Shown: piece after piece, positions 1 to 9,027 of the stretch
Layout of the letters: every line of letters starts with the position of its first letter
Position numbering within the stretch: position 1 is the first letter of the stretch
Source: Pseudomonas marginalis
Lineage (GTDB): Bacteria > Pseudomonadota > Gammaproteobacteria > Pseudomonadales > Pseudomonadaceae
DNA: 64,000 nt
Direction of reading: 5' to 3'
Assembly (NCBI RefSeq): GCF_024169655.1
Contig: NZ_JALJWV010000001.1
Location: forward strand, 3,787,001-3,851,000
Translations under genes and position numbers: made by a program
The notes under the pieces: model-generated
The model's input: only the letters and a program-made list of their open reading frames with translations
What the model was told of the DNA's origin: nothing
Database searches by the model: none

Positions 1-43
1 AGACTGCCGGGGTTTGCAATCCTGCTCCCTCGGAGGTTCACGC

Positions 44-3000
44 ATGCTCGGGCTGGTAAAGACCGCACTGCACAAGCCGTACACGTTTATCGTGTTGGCC
101 ATATTCATCTGCATCATCGGGCCGATGGCGGCCCTGCGAACCCCCACCGATGTGTTCCCCGATATCGGCATCCCTGTCGTCGCCGTGGTCTGGCAGTACA
201 ACGGCCTGTCGCCGGACGCCATGGCCGGGCGGGTGATCTACACCTATGAACGCTCCCTGAGCACCACCGTCAACGACATCGAACACATCGAATCGCAATC
301 CCTGCCGGGCATGGGCATCGTCAAGATTTTCTTCCAGCCCGGCGTCGACATCCGCACGGCCAACGCGCAAGTGACGGCGGTGTCACAAACCGTGCTCAAG
401 CAAATGCCCCCCGGCATCACCCCGCCGCTGATCCTCAACTACAGCGCGTCGACCGTGCCGATCCTGCAAATGGCGTTCTCCAGCCCGACCCTGTCCGAAG
501 CCAAGATCCGCGACCTGGTGCAGAACAATATCCGCCTGCCCCTCAGCGCCCTGCCCGGCCTGGCCATGCCCACGCCGATGGGCGGCAAGCAGCGCCAGAT
601 CACCCTCGACCTCGACCCGCAGGCGCTGGCCGCCAAAGGCTTGTCGGCCCAGGACGTGGGCAATGCGCTGGCGTTGCAGAACCAGATCATCCCGGTCGGC
701 ACCGCCAAGCTCGGCCCCAACGAATACACGATCCTGCTCAACAACAGCCCCAAGGCCATCGATGAACTCAACGACCTGCCGATCAAGACCGTCGACGGCG
801 CCTTGATCACCATCGGCCAGGTGGCCCACGTGCGTGACGGTTCGCCGCCGCAGACCAACATCGTGCGCGTCGACGGGCACCGCGCAGTGCTGATGCCGGC
901 GCTGAAAAACGGCAGCATCTCCACCCTGTCGATCATCGACGGCATCCGCCAGATGCTGCCGCGCATCAACGAAACCCTGCCGCCGTCGCTGAAGACCTCG
1001 TTGCTGGGCGATGCGTCGGTGTTCGTCAAACAATCGGTGGGCAGCGTGGCCCAGGAAGGCATCATCGCCGCGCTGCTGACCAGCGCGATGATCCTGCTGT
1101 TCCTCGGCAGTTGGCGCTCGACGCTGATCATCGCCGTCTCGATTCCGCTGGCGGTGCTGGCGGCTATCGCGCTGCTGGCGGTCAGCGGGCAGACACTCAA
1201 CGTGATGACCCTCGGCGGGCTGGCGTTGGCGGTGGGGATTCTGGTGGACGACGCCACGGTGACCATCGAAAACATCAACTGGCACCTGGAACAGGGCAAG
1301 GCGGTGAAGACCGCGATCCTCGACGGCGCCGCGCAGATCGTCGGCCCGGCGTTCGTCTCGCTGCTGTGCATCTGCATCGTGTTCGTGCCGATGTTCTTGC
1401 TGCAAGGCATCGCTGGGTACCTGTTCCGGCCGATGGCCCTGGCGGTGATCTTTGCCATGGCCAGCTCGTTCATCCTCTCGCGCACCCTGGTGCCGACATT
1501 GGCGATGTACCTGCTCAAGCCGCACACGCCGGAACCGGGCACCGGCCACCACCCGGAAGATGCATTCATCAACCATCACGAAGGCGAGCAGCACACCAAG
1601 CCACGCAACGCCGTGCTGCAGTCGGTGCTGAATTTCCAGCAGGGTTTCGAGCGGCACTTCTCGAATATCCGCGACACCTACCATGGCCTGCTGACGTTGG
1701 CCCTGGGCAATCGCAAGCGCTTCATCGTCGGCTTTTTGGCCTGCGTGCTCGCCTCGTTCCTGCTGCTGCCCAGCCTGGGCCAGGACTTCTTCCCGGCCAC
1801 CGACGCCGGCGCGCTGGCGCTGCATGTGCGGTTGCCGCTGGGTACGCGGATCGAGGAAAGCGCTGCGGCGTTCGACCGGATCGAGGCGCGGATACGCGAA
1901 GTGATCCCGGCCGACGAACTCGACACCATCGTCGACAACATCGGCATTCCGCTGAGCGGCATCGACATGGCCTACAGCAGCAGCGGCACCATCGGCCCGC
2001 AGGACGGCGATATCCAGGTCAGCCTGAAACAGCACCACGCGCCCACCGCCGACTACGTGAAAAAACTGCGTGAGGCGCTGCCGCAAAGTTTCCCTGGCAG
2101 CCACTTTGCGTTCCTGCCGGCGGACATCAGCAGCCAGATCCTCAACTTCGGCGCGCCGGCGCCACTGGACGTGAAAATCTCCGGGCGCAGCGATGCAGAA
2201 AACCGTGCTTACGCCGTGGAACTCGAACGCCGCCTGCAACACGTACCGGGCATTGCCGACCTGCGCATCCAGCAGTCCACCGGCTACCCGTCGCTGCAAG
2301 TGAATGTCGACCGCCTGCGCGCCAACGGCCTGGGCATCACCGAGCGCGATGTGACCAACAGCATGGTCGCGTCCCTCGCGGGCAGCTCGCAAACGGCGCC
2401 GACCTTCTGGCTCAACCCGGCCAACGGCGTGTCCTATTCCATCGTCGCCGCCACCCCGCAATACCGCCTCGACAGCTTGCCGGCGCTGGAAGCGCTGCCC
2501 GTGACCGGTGCCGATGGCCAGTCGCAAATCCTCGGCGGCGTGGCCAGCATCTCCCGCGTGCAAAGCCCGGCGGTGGTGACCCACTACAACATCGAACCGA
2601 CCCTGGACCTGTATGCCAACGTGCAAGGCCGCGACCTCGGCGGCGTCGCGCGTGACGTGCAAAAGGTGCTGGACGATACCGCGTCCATGCGCCCCAAAGG
2701 CGCGACGATCAGCCTGCACGGGCAGATCGATGCACTGCATGAAGCCTTCAGCGGTTTGAGCGTCGGCCTGCTCGGTGCGGTGGTGCTGATCTACCTGCTG
2801 ATCGTGGTCAACTTCCAGTCGTGGGTCGACCCGTTCGTGATCATCACCGCGTTGCCGGCGGCGCTGGCGGGGATCGTGTGGATGCTGTTCCTCAGCGGCA
2901 CGTCGTTGTCGGTGCCCGCGTTGACCGGCGCCATCCTGTGCATGGGCGTGGCCACGGCCAACTCGATCCTGGTGGTGAGCTTCTGCCGCGAACGCCTGGC

Positions 3001-3265
3001 CGAACATGGCGATGCGCTCAAGGCCGCGCTGGAAGCCGGTTACACACGCTTCCGTCCGGTGTGCATGACCGCCCTGGCGATGATCATCGGCATGCTGCCG
3101 CTGGCCTTGTCCGAGGAGCAGAACGCGCCGCTGGGCCGCGCCGTAATCGGTGGTTTGATCCTCGCCACCGTCGCCACCCTGTTATTTGTTCCCGTGGTCT
3201 TCAGCCTGGTCCACGGTCGTCAGCCTACTCGCGCAACTGTTGGAGAAACGCCCCATGTCGTCTGA
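44..3265 (+). CDS. RND efflux pump inner-membrane subunit
   Basis: Inner-membrane proton/substrate antiporter of the RND superfamily (HAE-like), 1,073 residues, the usual length. A first transmembrane helix (about residues 13-35) is followed by the typical TPTDVFPDIGIPVV stretch and a large periplasmic loop. The TM4 motif GILVDDATVTIEN near residue 398 carries the paired Asp used in proton relay, and the second half repeats the fold. A His-rich stretch (about residues 495-525) lies in the central cytoplasmic loop. The ATG at 44 is preceded by GGAGG; an in-frame ATG 10 codons earlier lacks one. It overlaps the adaptor gene by 11 bp, so the operon is pump-adaptor-channel rather than the commoner adaptor-pump-channel. 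Substrate cannot be read from sequence. Confidence 0.93.
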   Translation: MLGLVKTALHKPYTFIVLAIFICIIGPMAALRTPTDVFPDIGIPVVAVVWQYNGLSPDAMAGRVIYTYERSLSTTVNDIEHIESQSLPGMGIVKIFFQPGVDIRTANAQVTAVSQTVLKQMPPGITPPLILNYSASTVPILQMAFSSPTLSEAKIRDLVQNNIRLPLSALPGLAMPTPMGGKQRQITLDLDPQALAAKGLSAQDVGNALALQNQIIPVGTAKLGPNEYTILLNNSPKAIDELNDLPIKTVDGALITIGQVAHVRDGSPPQTNIVRVDGHRAVLMPALKNGSISTLSIIDGIRQMLPRINETLPPSLKTSLLGDASVFVKQSVGSVAQEGIIAALLTSAMILLFLGSWRSTLIIAVSIPLAVLAAIALLAVSGQTLNVMTLGGLALAVGILVDDATVTIENINWHLEQGKAVKTAILDGAAQIVGPAFVSLLCICIVFVPMFLLQGIAGYLFRPMALAVIFAMASSFILSRTLVPTLAMYLLKPHTPEPGTGHHPEDAFINHHEGEQHTKPRNAVLQSVLNFQQGFERHFSNIRDTYHGLLTLALGNRKRFIVGFLACVLASFLLLPSLGQDFFPATDAGALALHVRLPLGTRIEESAAAFDRIEARIREVIPADELDTIVDNIGIPLSGIDMAYSSSGTIGPQDGDIQVSLKQHHAPTADYVKKLREALPQSFPGSHFAFLPADISSQILNFGAPAPLDVKISGRSDAENRAYAVELERRLQHVPGIADLRIQQSTGYPSLQVNVDRLRANGLGITERDVTNSMVASLAGSSQTAPTFWLNPANGVSYSIVAATPQYRLDSLPALEALPVTGADGQSQILGGVASISRVQSPAVVTHYNIEPTLDLYANVQGRDLGGVARDVQKVLDDTASMRPKGATISLHGQIDALHEAFSGLSVGLLGAVVLIYLLIVVNFQSWVDPFVIITALPAALAGIVWMLFLSGTSLSVPALTGAILCMGVATANSILVVSFCRERLAEHGDALKAALEAGYTRFRPVCMTALAMIIGMLPLALSEEQNAPLGRAVIGGLILATVATLLFVPVVFSLVHGRQPTRATVGETPHVV

Positions 3266-4424
3266 TCACAAACCCTCGCGCAAGCGTCTGATGCTCATGG
3301 GTGTCGGCGGCCTGACCCTGGCCGCCCTGCTGGTCGCCAACGGCCTGTACGCCCGCACAATGCACGAACGATCCGTCACGGCCTGGACCGAAACCGCCGC
3401 CGTGCCGCAGGTGATGGTGTTTGAGCCGCAACAGAATGTGGCCGGCGACACCCTGCGCCTGCCCGCCCACCTTGAAGCCTGGAGCAAAGCGCCGATCCAT
3501 GCGCGGGTCAGCGGCTACTTGAAGGACTGGAAAGTCGACATCGGCAGCCAGGTCAAAGCCGGGCAAATCCTCGCCGAAATCGACAGCCCCGATCTCGATC
3601 AACAACTGGCGCAAACCCATGCGCGCCTGGTGCAGCAACAGGCCAATGCGCGACTGGCCGCCACCACCGCGACGCGTTGGCAAAACCTGCTGGCCAGCCA
3701 TTCAGTGTCGCGCCAGGAGGCCGATGAAAAAACCTCCAACGCCGCAGCGGCCAAAGCCAACGCCGAAGCGGCCGCCGCTGACTACGCACGGTTATCCGCG
3801 TTGGAAAGCTACAAGACCCTGCGCGCACCGTTCGCCGGCACCATCACCGCGCGCAACACCGACATCGGCCAGTTGATCAAGGCCGACACCGACAGCGACC
3901 CGGAGCTGTTCAGCATCGCCGACACCCACCAATTGCGCCTCTACGTACCGGTGCCGCAGAACTATGCGGCCGTCATCCACCCCGGGCTTGAAGCCGAGCT
4001 GACCGTTCCCGAGCACCCCGGCGAGCACTTCAAGGCGCACCTGATCGGCGACTCCACCGCCATCGACCGCCGCTCCGGCACCCTGCTCGCGCAGTTTGTC
4101 GCCGACAACCCCAACGGCGAGTTGCTGCCCGGCGATTACGCCGAAGCCACCCTGCCGATCCCGGCGGACACCCATGGCGTGAGCATCCCGGCCAGCGCGC
4201 TGATCTTCCGCGCCCAAGGCACCCAGGTCGCGGTGCTGGATGCGCAAAACCACGTGCACCTGCAGGCCATCCATATCGGCCTGGATCTGGGCGAACGCCT
4301 GGTGATCGACCAGGGCCTGAAACCCGCCGACCGCGTGGTCGACAACCCGCCCGACGCCCTGCGCGAAGGCGACCCCGTGCAACTGGCCGACGCCTCCGGA
4401 GGTGCCCATGCGCCCAAGGCTTAA
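3255..4424 (+). CDS. RND periplasmic adaptor (membrane fusion protein)
   Basis: Periplasmic adaptor, 389 residues, linking the upstream RND pump to the downstream outer-membrane channel. An N-terminal hydrophobic anchor (about residues 13-30) precedes a lipoyl-like half motif (PIHARVSGYLKDWKVDIGSQ, then VKAGQILAEI). An Ala/Gln-rich coiled-coil hairpin (about residues 115-180) leads to the second lipoyl half (TLRAPFAGTITARN) and a beta-barrel domain. The start at 3255 lies inside the end of the pump gene, indicating translational coupling. A longer in-frame start at 3186 would add 23 residues that merely read through the pump's 3' end, so it is rejected. Confidence 0.92.
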   Translation: MSSDHKPSRKRLMLMGVGGLTLAALLVANGLYARTMHERSVTAWTETAAVPQVMVFEPQQNVAGDTLRLPAHLEAWSKAPIHARVSGYLKDWKVDIGSQVKAGQILAEIDSPDLDQQLAQTHARLVQQQANARLAATTATRWQNLLASHSVSRQEADEKTSNAAAAKANAEAAAADYARLSALESYKTLRAPFAGTITARNTDIGQLIKADTDSDPELFSIADTHQLRLYVPVPQNYAAVIHPGLEAELTVPEHPGEHFKAHLIGDSTAIDRRSGTLLAQFVADNPNGELLPGDYAEATLPIPADTHGVSIPASALIFRAQGTQVAVLDAQNHVHLQAIHIGLDLGERLVIDQGLKPADRVVDNPPDALREGDPVQLADASGGAHAPKA

Positions 4425-5826
4425 ACCGCTCGTTGCCGTGATGCTGCTGGCTTTACAAGGTTGCTCGCTGACGCCGACCTACAACGTGCCGGCGATCAAA
4501 CTGCCGGCCAACTACCGCGAACAGACCAGCGACGGCCCCTGGCACAGTGCGCAGCCGTCCGACCAACTGGCGCCGCAGTGGTGGGCGCTCTACCACGAGC
4601 CGCGCCTGGATCAGTTGCAACAGCAACTGCTCAAGGCCAACCCGGACCTGGCGGCAGCGCTGGCGCACTTCGATGCGTCCCAGGCATATGCCAGCCAATT
4701 GCATGCCGGGCTGTTCCCGCAAATCACAGCCAGCGCACAGCCGTTGCGTCAGCGCCAATCGGACTCGCGACCGCTGCGCGGCACCACGCAGCCGTCGGTG
4801 TACAACAGCAACACTGCGGGGTTTTCGTTGAGCTACGATTTGGACCTGTGGGGCAAAATCCGCAACCAGGTGGCGGCGGGTGATGCGCAGGCGCAAGCGT
4901 CGGGCGACGATTTGGCGGTAGCGCGTTTGAGCTTGCAGCATCAGTTGGCGACCTTGTATGTGCAGCTCAATGGGCTGGATGCGCAAAGTCGGATTCTCAA
5001 CAACTCGCTGGAGGATTTCAGCCAGGCCCTGCAACTGACCCGCAGCCGCTACGAGGGCCAGATAGCGTCGGAACTGGACCTGACCCGCGCGCAAAACCAG
5101 CTCGCCCAAGCCAAGGCGCAACTGGATGAAGTGCGTGGGCAACGCAACCTCACCGAACATGCCATCGGTGAACTGGTCGGCGTGGCGGCCAGCGACTTCA
5201 CACTGCCGGCAAGCCAACAACTGATCGCCCTGCCGGGGATTCCGTCGCAACTGCCAAGCCACCTGCTGCAACGTCGCCCGGATATTGCGGCAGCGGAGCG
5301 CCGGGTGTTTGCGGCCAACGCGAATATCGGCGTGGCCAAGGCCGCGTGGTACCCGGATTTCAGTCTGACCGGGCTGATTGGCGGGCAGACCCAAGGCGTA
5401 GGGAATTTACTGTCGGCGGGCAATCGGTATTGGGCGCTGGGGCCGCTGATGAACTTGCCGATCTTCGATGGCGGTCGCTTGAGCGCCAACGAACGCCAGG
5501 CCAAAGCCGAGTTCGAACAAGCCTCGGCACAGTACCGCAGCCAGGTATTGAAGGCCGTGCGCGAGGTGGAAGACAACCTGGCGCAGCTAAGGGATTTGCA
5601 GCAGGAGGCGCAGGATGAACAAGCGGCGGCGGATGCGGCGCAGCACACGCAAGCGTTGGCGATGAACAGCTACCAGGCCGGCGCGGTGAGTTATCTGGAT
5701 GTGGTGACCGCGCAGACAGCGGCGTTGCAGGCGCAAATGACCTTGCAGACGGTGCAGACACGGCAGTTGCAGGCGAGTGTGGGGCTGGTCACCGCGCTGG
5801 GCGGCGGCTGGCAACCTGGCGCCTGA
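4408..5826 (+). CDS. outer-membrane efflux channel lipoprotein (OprM/NodT type)
   Basis: Outer-membrane factor of the tripartite pump, 472 residues. The N-terminus is a lipoprotein signal with lipobox LQGC followed by SLTPTYNVP, as in OprM-like proteins. Two homologous outer-membrane-efflux repeats follow, with the family motif LLQRRPDIAAAERRVFAANA near residue 290. ATG 4408 has CGGAGG six bases upstream; an in-frame GTG at 4402 overlaps that Shine-Dalgarno and is rejected. It overlaps the adaptor gene by 17 bp, completing a three-gene operon. Confidence 0.93.
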   Translation: MRPRLKPLVAVMLLALQGCSLTPTYNVPAIKLPANYREQTSDGPWHSAQPSDQLAPQWWALYHEPRLDQLQQQLLKANPDLAAALAHFDASQAYASQLHAGLFPQITASAQPLRQRQSDSRPLRGTTQPSVYNSNTAGFSLSYDLDLWGKIRNQVAAGDAQAQASGDDLAVARLSLQHQLATLYVQLNGLDAQSRILNNSLEDFSQALQLTRSRYEGQIASELDLTRAQNQLAQAKAQLDEVRGQRNLTEHAIGELVGVAASDFTLPASQQLIALPGIPSQLPSHLLQRRPDIAAAERRVFAANANIGVAKAAWYPDFSLTGLIGGQTQGVGNLLSAGNRYWALGPLMNLPIFDGGRLSANERQAKAEFEQASAQYRSQVLKAVREVEDNLAQLRDLQQEAQDEQAAADAAQHTQALAMNSYQAGAVSYLDVVTAQTAALQAQMTLQTVQTRQLQASVGLVTALGGGWQPGA

Positions 5827-5838
5827 CGCTTTTTTTGT

Positions 5839-5870
5839 GCAAACCAGCTCAAAGGTGGGAGCTGGTTTGC
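5839..5870. terminator. 12-bp perfect hairpin after the efflux operon
   Basis: GCAAACCAGCTC at 5839-5850 is perfectly complementary to 5859-5870, with an 8-base loop, just 3' of the efflux channel gene. The T-run (5830-5836) precedes rather than follows the stem on the + strand, so this may be a structure at the end of two convergent units rather than a classic intrinsic terminator. Confidence 0.4.
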
Positions 5871-5920
5871 CTTTGATGAGGCTGGATCAGCCAAACATCA
5901 CCGACTGATCCAGCACACAT

Positions 5921-6373
5921 TCAGTCTTCTGGCCGACTGTTGAGAAACACGGTCACTGCCGTGTAATCACTGTCATTGGCGTGTCGGTACGCGGTATTGC
6001 TGTGATAGTCAGAGACAGCCCCCGATACTGAAACAGTAATGCTACGACCTTGAACATTTACTTTCGCCGATGCGTCTCGCGTAACAAGAAACGGGCCGGC
6101 ACTTTCCAACGCAGACAAAATTTCACTGTCTGCTGCCAGGTTTCGATAAACGTAGTAACGGTAACTGAATGGAACCGTTGCTCCACCACGATCATCCTTG
6201 ACACCGTAGATGGAAGCGTCATTGCTGATCGGTACTCGGAGTACAACCTCTGTCAACTGCGGACGGCCCGGCGCAAGAAGCCAATTACCACAGATATACA
6301 CCAAGCAAACCGCCAGCAAGATCGTAGTAACCGTCGAATAAAGCGACTTTCTAGTAGTTCCTGAACCTGGCAT
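5921..6373 (-). CDS. small membrane-anchored protein, candidate immunity partner of the toxin-44 gene
   Basis: 150 residues; I do not recognise the family. A single hydrophobic segment (about residues 16-33, TILLAVCLVYICGNWLL) follows a short Arg/Lys-containing N-terminus. The rest is a soluble, Ser/Thr/Val-rich, probably beta-rich domain predicted to lie in the periplasm. ATG 6373 has AAGGAAGGAA just upstream and sits inside the 3' end of the toxin-44 gene (23-bp overlap), so the two are translationally coupled. Toxin followed by an overlapping small gene is the classic arrangement for immunity proteins, but that role is inferred. Base composition is clearly more AT-rich than the neighbours, suggesting transfer. 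Confidence 0.7.
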   Translation of the reverse strand: MPGSGTTRKSLYSTVTTILLAVCLVYICGNWLLAPGRPQLTEVVLRVPISNDASIYGVKDDRGGATVPFSYRYYVYRNLAADSEILSALESAGPFLVTRDASAKVNVQGRSITVSVSGAVSDYHSNTAYRHANDSDYTAVTVFLNSRPED

Positions 6374-6734
6374 ATCTGATTCCTTCCTTGATCCAATATT
6401 GGTCGACTGGATCATCACCAAACGGCGCATTCCCCCACCAATGTCCAAACTCGGGCTTGTCAGAACCGGCACTATTCTGAGCAAAACCCGCAGCGCGTAA
6501 CAACACCTCTTCGCTGAAGCCCGCAGCAATCCCTACAGCGCCATAGTGGAAGTTTCCAAAGGCTTCATATTCTTTTGATAACTGCTTGTAGTCCCAAGGA
6601 CCACGATTGCGGACCTGAGTATAAAACCAAGAGTACATAAACGCTGAACCGGCTTTCAGTGCATTCTTTTTGTGAACAGCTGTGGCCATATTCATGTCAA
6701 GCGAGACACCGGGTGGCGGTATTGGGTTTGCCAT
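6351..6734 (-). CDS. free-standing polymorphic toxin type 44 domain protein
   Basis: 127 residues, resembling the bacterial toxin 44 (Ntox44) family found at the C-termini of Rhs and other polymorphic toxins. Recognisable blocks are FYTQVRNRGPWDYKQL, FGNFHYGAVGIAAGFSEE, LLRAAGFAQ and a C-terminal GDDPVDQYWIKEGIRYA. Here the domain stands alone behind a short Pro-rich leader (MANPIPPPGVSLD), with no Rhs, PAAR or signal sequence. ATG 6734 is preceded by AGAGGAAG; an in-frame start six codons earlier lies upstream of that Shine-Dalgarno. Either a small secreted effector or a remnant of a larger toxin locus. The biochemical activity of the family is not claimed here. Confidence 0.72.
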   Translation of the reverse strand: MANPIPPPGVSLDMNMATAVHKKNALKAGSAFMYSWFYTQVRNRGPWDYKQLSKEYEAFGNFHYGAVGIAAGFSEEVLLRAAGFAQNSAGSDKPEFGHWWGNAPFGDDPVDQYWIKEGIRYARFRNY

Positions 6735-7119
6735 TGAATGCTTCCTCTGCATCAGATTTTTACCCGACGAAACCTAACACTGGAGGTGCTGACTATTGTG
6801 CATTGCACGAAGTAAAAGAAACTTCGTACATCGGAGCAGGACATGCCTTGCATGCCACTACCAGAGCAAGTTTTTTCCTACAACCCTTTAGTGAGGTTCG
6901 GCCGCAATAGCGCCGGCGTCAGTTCCGGCCTCATCGGGGCAAGCCCCCTCCCACACTGATCCGGTGCCAGACACACAATGTATGAACACCGCAGAGCCCA
7001 TGTGGGAGGGGGCTTGCCCCCGATAGCGTGCGTACAGACACATCCTGCCAAAAGCCTGCCCTTCAACCCGCTGCTCCCCCATCTAGCCTCTCAAAACACA
7101 CCCAGAAAGAGGCCAAGGA
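6735..7119. other. intergenic region with REPIN and toxin promoter
   Basis: 385 bases between the divergent toxin-44 gene and the RAYT gene. It holds an AT-rich stretch that must carry the toxin promoter, including an inverted repeat ACGAAGT (6807-6813) / ACTTCGT (6821-6827), and a REPIN at 6932-7026. I see no further gene. Confidence 0.6.
6932..7026. repeat. REPIN upstream of the RAYT
   Basis: Inverted pair of REP palindromes: GGGGCAAGCCCC near 6936 and GGGGGCTTGCCCCC near 7009-7022, separated by about 50 bp. The left half has lost one G of the stem. It lies 94 bp 5' of the RAYT gene, the arrangement expected for its mobiliser. Confidence 0.9.
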
Positions 7120-7578
7120 ATGCCTGACCTACCCGCTTCACACCGCCTGCATATCGGCCGATTCAGCGAACCCAACCGTATCTACCTCATCACCACCAAC
7201 ACCGACGAACGCGTCCCGATATTCAAGAATTTCCATCTCGGTCGCTTGGTGGTCTGGCAGTTTCGGTTAGCTCAGTACCAAGGGCTGGCGCACTCCCTGG
7301 CATGGGTGATCATGCCGGACCATTTCCATTGGCTGCTCGAACTGAAAAAAGGCTCGCTGGCTGACCTGATGCGCCAGGTGAAGTCCAAAAGCACGCGGAG
7401 CGTCAACGGTGCGAGTGGACGCAAGGGGCGGCTTTGGCAGGAAAGCTTCCATGACCGCGCACTGCGCAAGGAAGACGACCTGGTGAAAATGGCCCGGTAT
7501 GTGGTGGCCAATCCATTGCGAGCGGGATTGGTTAGCCGGATTGGCGACTACCCGTTGTGGGATGCCATTTGGGTATAG
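7120..7578 (+). CDS. rayT: REP-associated tyrosine transposase (RAYT)
   Basis: 152-residue member of the Y1/HUH (IS200/IS605-like) transposase family domesticated to mobilise REP/REPIN sequences. The HUH metal-binding motif is visible as MPDHFHWLLE (about residues 65-74), and the catalytic Tyr as MARYVVANPLRAG (about residues 123-135). The family N-terminal pattern YLITTNTDERVPIF is also present. It lacks insertion-sequence ends and is bracketed by REPINs at 6932-7026 and 7590-7680, as described for RAYT loci in SBW25-type pseudomonads. It cuts single-stranded DNA at REP hairpins in characterised relatives. Full length, so presumably active. Confidence 0.93.
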   Translation: MPDLPASHRLHIGRFSEPNRIYLITTNTDERVPIFKNFHLGRLVVWQFRLAQYQGLAHSLAWVIMPDHFHWLLELKKGSLADLMRQVKSKSTRSVNGASGRKGRLWQESFHDRALRKEDDLVKMARYVVANPLRAGLVSRIGDYPLWDAIWV

Positions 7579-7589
7579 ACGCAGTTCAA

Positions 7590-7680
7590 CTGTGGGAGGG
7601 GGCTTGCTCCCGATGGCGGTGGGTCAGTTACAGATGAGCTGGCTGACCCACTGCTATCGGGGGCAAGCCCCCTCCCACAG
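7590..7680. repeat. REPIN downstream of the RAYT
   Basis: Perfect inverted ends CTGTGGGAGG...CCTCCCACAG; the left palindrome carries one substitution (CTTGCTCCC), the right is canonical. It sits between the RAYT and amidohydrolase 3' ends, so both convergent genes end in it. Confidence 0.9.
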
Positions 7681-7693
7681 TTTTTAGCGCATT

Positions 7694-8977
7694 TCAGGCA
7701 GCCAACTTACCGCTGGCGATGGCGGCCGAGGCTGCCACCATTGCCCGCAACAACACCGCACACCCCGCCGCCAGGTCATCCGGTGCGGCGTTTTCGATTT
7801 CGTTGTGGCTGATGCCACCTTCGCACGGCACGAAGATCATCCCCGCCGGGCCGAGTTCGGCGACGAAGATCGCGTCGTGCCCTGCCCCGCTGACGATGTC
7901 CATGTTCGACAACCCCAACCCATTCGCGGCATCGCGCACAGCGTCCACACAGCCTTTGTCGAAATACAGCGGCGGGAAGTCGGCGGTGGGTTCCATTTCA
8001 AAACTCAATCCATGCTTGGCGCAGGTCTCGTCGATCACCTGGCGCACCTGGGCAATCATCGAATCCAATCGCGCCGGTTCCAGGTGACGGAAGTCCAGGG
8101 TCATGCGCACTTCACCCGGGATGACATTGCGTGAGCCCGGATAAGCCTGCAAGCAACCGACAGTGCCACACGCATGCGGCTGATGCCCCAACGCCGCCGC
8201 ATTCACCGCCGCGACCACTGCGGCCGCGCCGACCAGGGCGTCCTTGCGCAGGTGCATCGGCGTCGGCCCCGCGTGGGCTTCAACGCCGCGCAGTGTCAAG
8301 TCGAACCACTTTTGCCCGAGGGCACCGAGCACCACGCCGATGGTTTTTTTCTCGTCCTCCAGAATCGGCCCCTGCTCGATATGCGCTTCGAAGTAAGCGC
8401 CGACTTTATGCCCACTCTCCGCCCGCGTCCCCGCGTAGCCAATCGCATTCAGCGCGTCGCCTACGCTGACGCCCTCCGCATCGACCTTGGCGAGGGTATC
8501 GGCGAGGCTGAATTTCTCGGCAAACACCCCCGAGCCCATCATGCACGGCGGGAAGCGCGAACCCTCTTCGTTGGTCCACACCACCACTTCCAGCGGCGCC
8601 TCGGTTTGCACCTTGAGGTCGTTGAGGGTGCGCAGCACTTCCACACCGGCCAACACGCCGAAGCAGCCATCGAACTTGCCGCCGGTGGGCTGGGTGTCGA
8701 TATGGCTGCCGGTCATCACCGGCGGCAGGTCGGGATTGCGCCCCGGCCGGCGGGCGAAAATGTTGCCGATACCGTCGACGGTCACGCTGCACCCGGCCTC
8801 TTCGCACCATTGCACGAAGAGGTCGCGGGCCTGGCGGTCGAGGTCGGTGAGAGCCAGGCGGCAGACGCCGCCCTTGGCGGTGGCGCCGAGTTTGGCCAGG
8901 TCCATCAGCGACTGCCACAAACGGTCGCGGTTGATGTGCTGATGGGTCGATTGCAGAACGTCCAGAGCAGCGTTCAT
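7694..8977 (-). CDS. pydC: N-carbamoyl-beta-alanine amidohydrolase (beta-ureidopropionase, M20 family)
   Basis: 427-residue zinc hydrolase of the M20/hydantoinase-carbamoylase family, third step of reductive pyrimidine breakdown: N-carbamoyl-beta-alanine to beta-alanine, CO2 and NH3. Metal-ligand motifs are visible: GSHIDTQPTGGKFDG, TNEEGSRFPP, the helix AHIEQGPILE, and a late GAGHDA. GAGGAGAT precedes the ATG at 8977. It is cotranscribed in orientation with the NCS1 permease and lies opposite hydA-pydX-pydA. Sequence alone does not exclude allantoate or L-carbamoylase activity; the neighbours make the pyrimidine role likely. Confidence 0.85.
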   Translation of the reverse strand: MNAALDVLQSTHQHINRDRLWQSLMDLAKLGATAKGGVCRLALTDLDRQARDLFVQWCEEAGCSVTVDGIGNIFARRPGRNPDLPPVMTGSHIDTQPTGGKFDGCFGVLAGVEVLRTLNDLKVQTEAPLEVVVWTNEEGSRFPPCMMGSGVFAEKFSLADTLAKVDAEGVSVGDALNAIGYAGTRAESGHKVGAYFEAHIEQGPILEDEKKTIGVVLGALGQKWFDLTLRGVEAHAGPTPMHLRKDALVGAAAVVAAVNAAALGHQPHACGTVGCLQAYPGSRNVIPGEVRMTLDFRHLEPARLDSMIAQVRQVIDETCAKHGLSFEMEPTADFPPLYFDKGCVDAVRDAANGLGLSNMDIVSGAGHDAIFVAELGPAGMIFVPCEGGISHNEIENAAPDDLAAGCAVLLRAMVAASAAIASGKLAA

Positions 8978-9027
8978 GGGGATCTCCTCAGGCTACATTT
9001 TTATGAATGGAATGCATTCCACTTCCG

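Noticed and set aside
383-3007. Very long open frame antisense to the RND pump gene
   Set aside because: Composition is His/Arg/Gln-rich, typical of the complement of high-GC codons; no domain or start signal, and the sense frame is an unmistakable RND protein.
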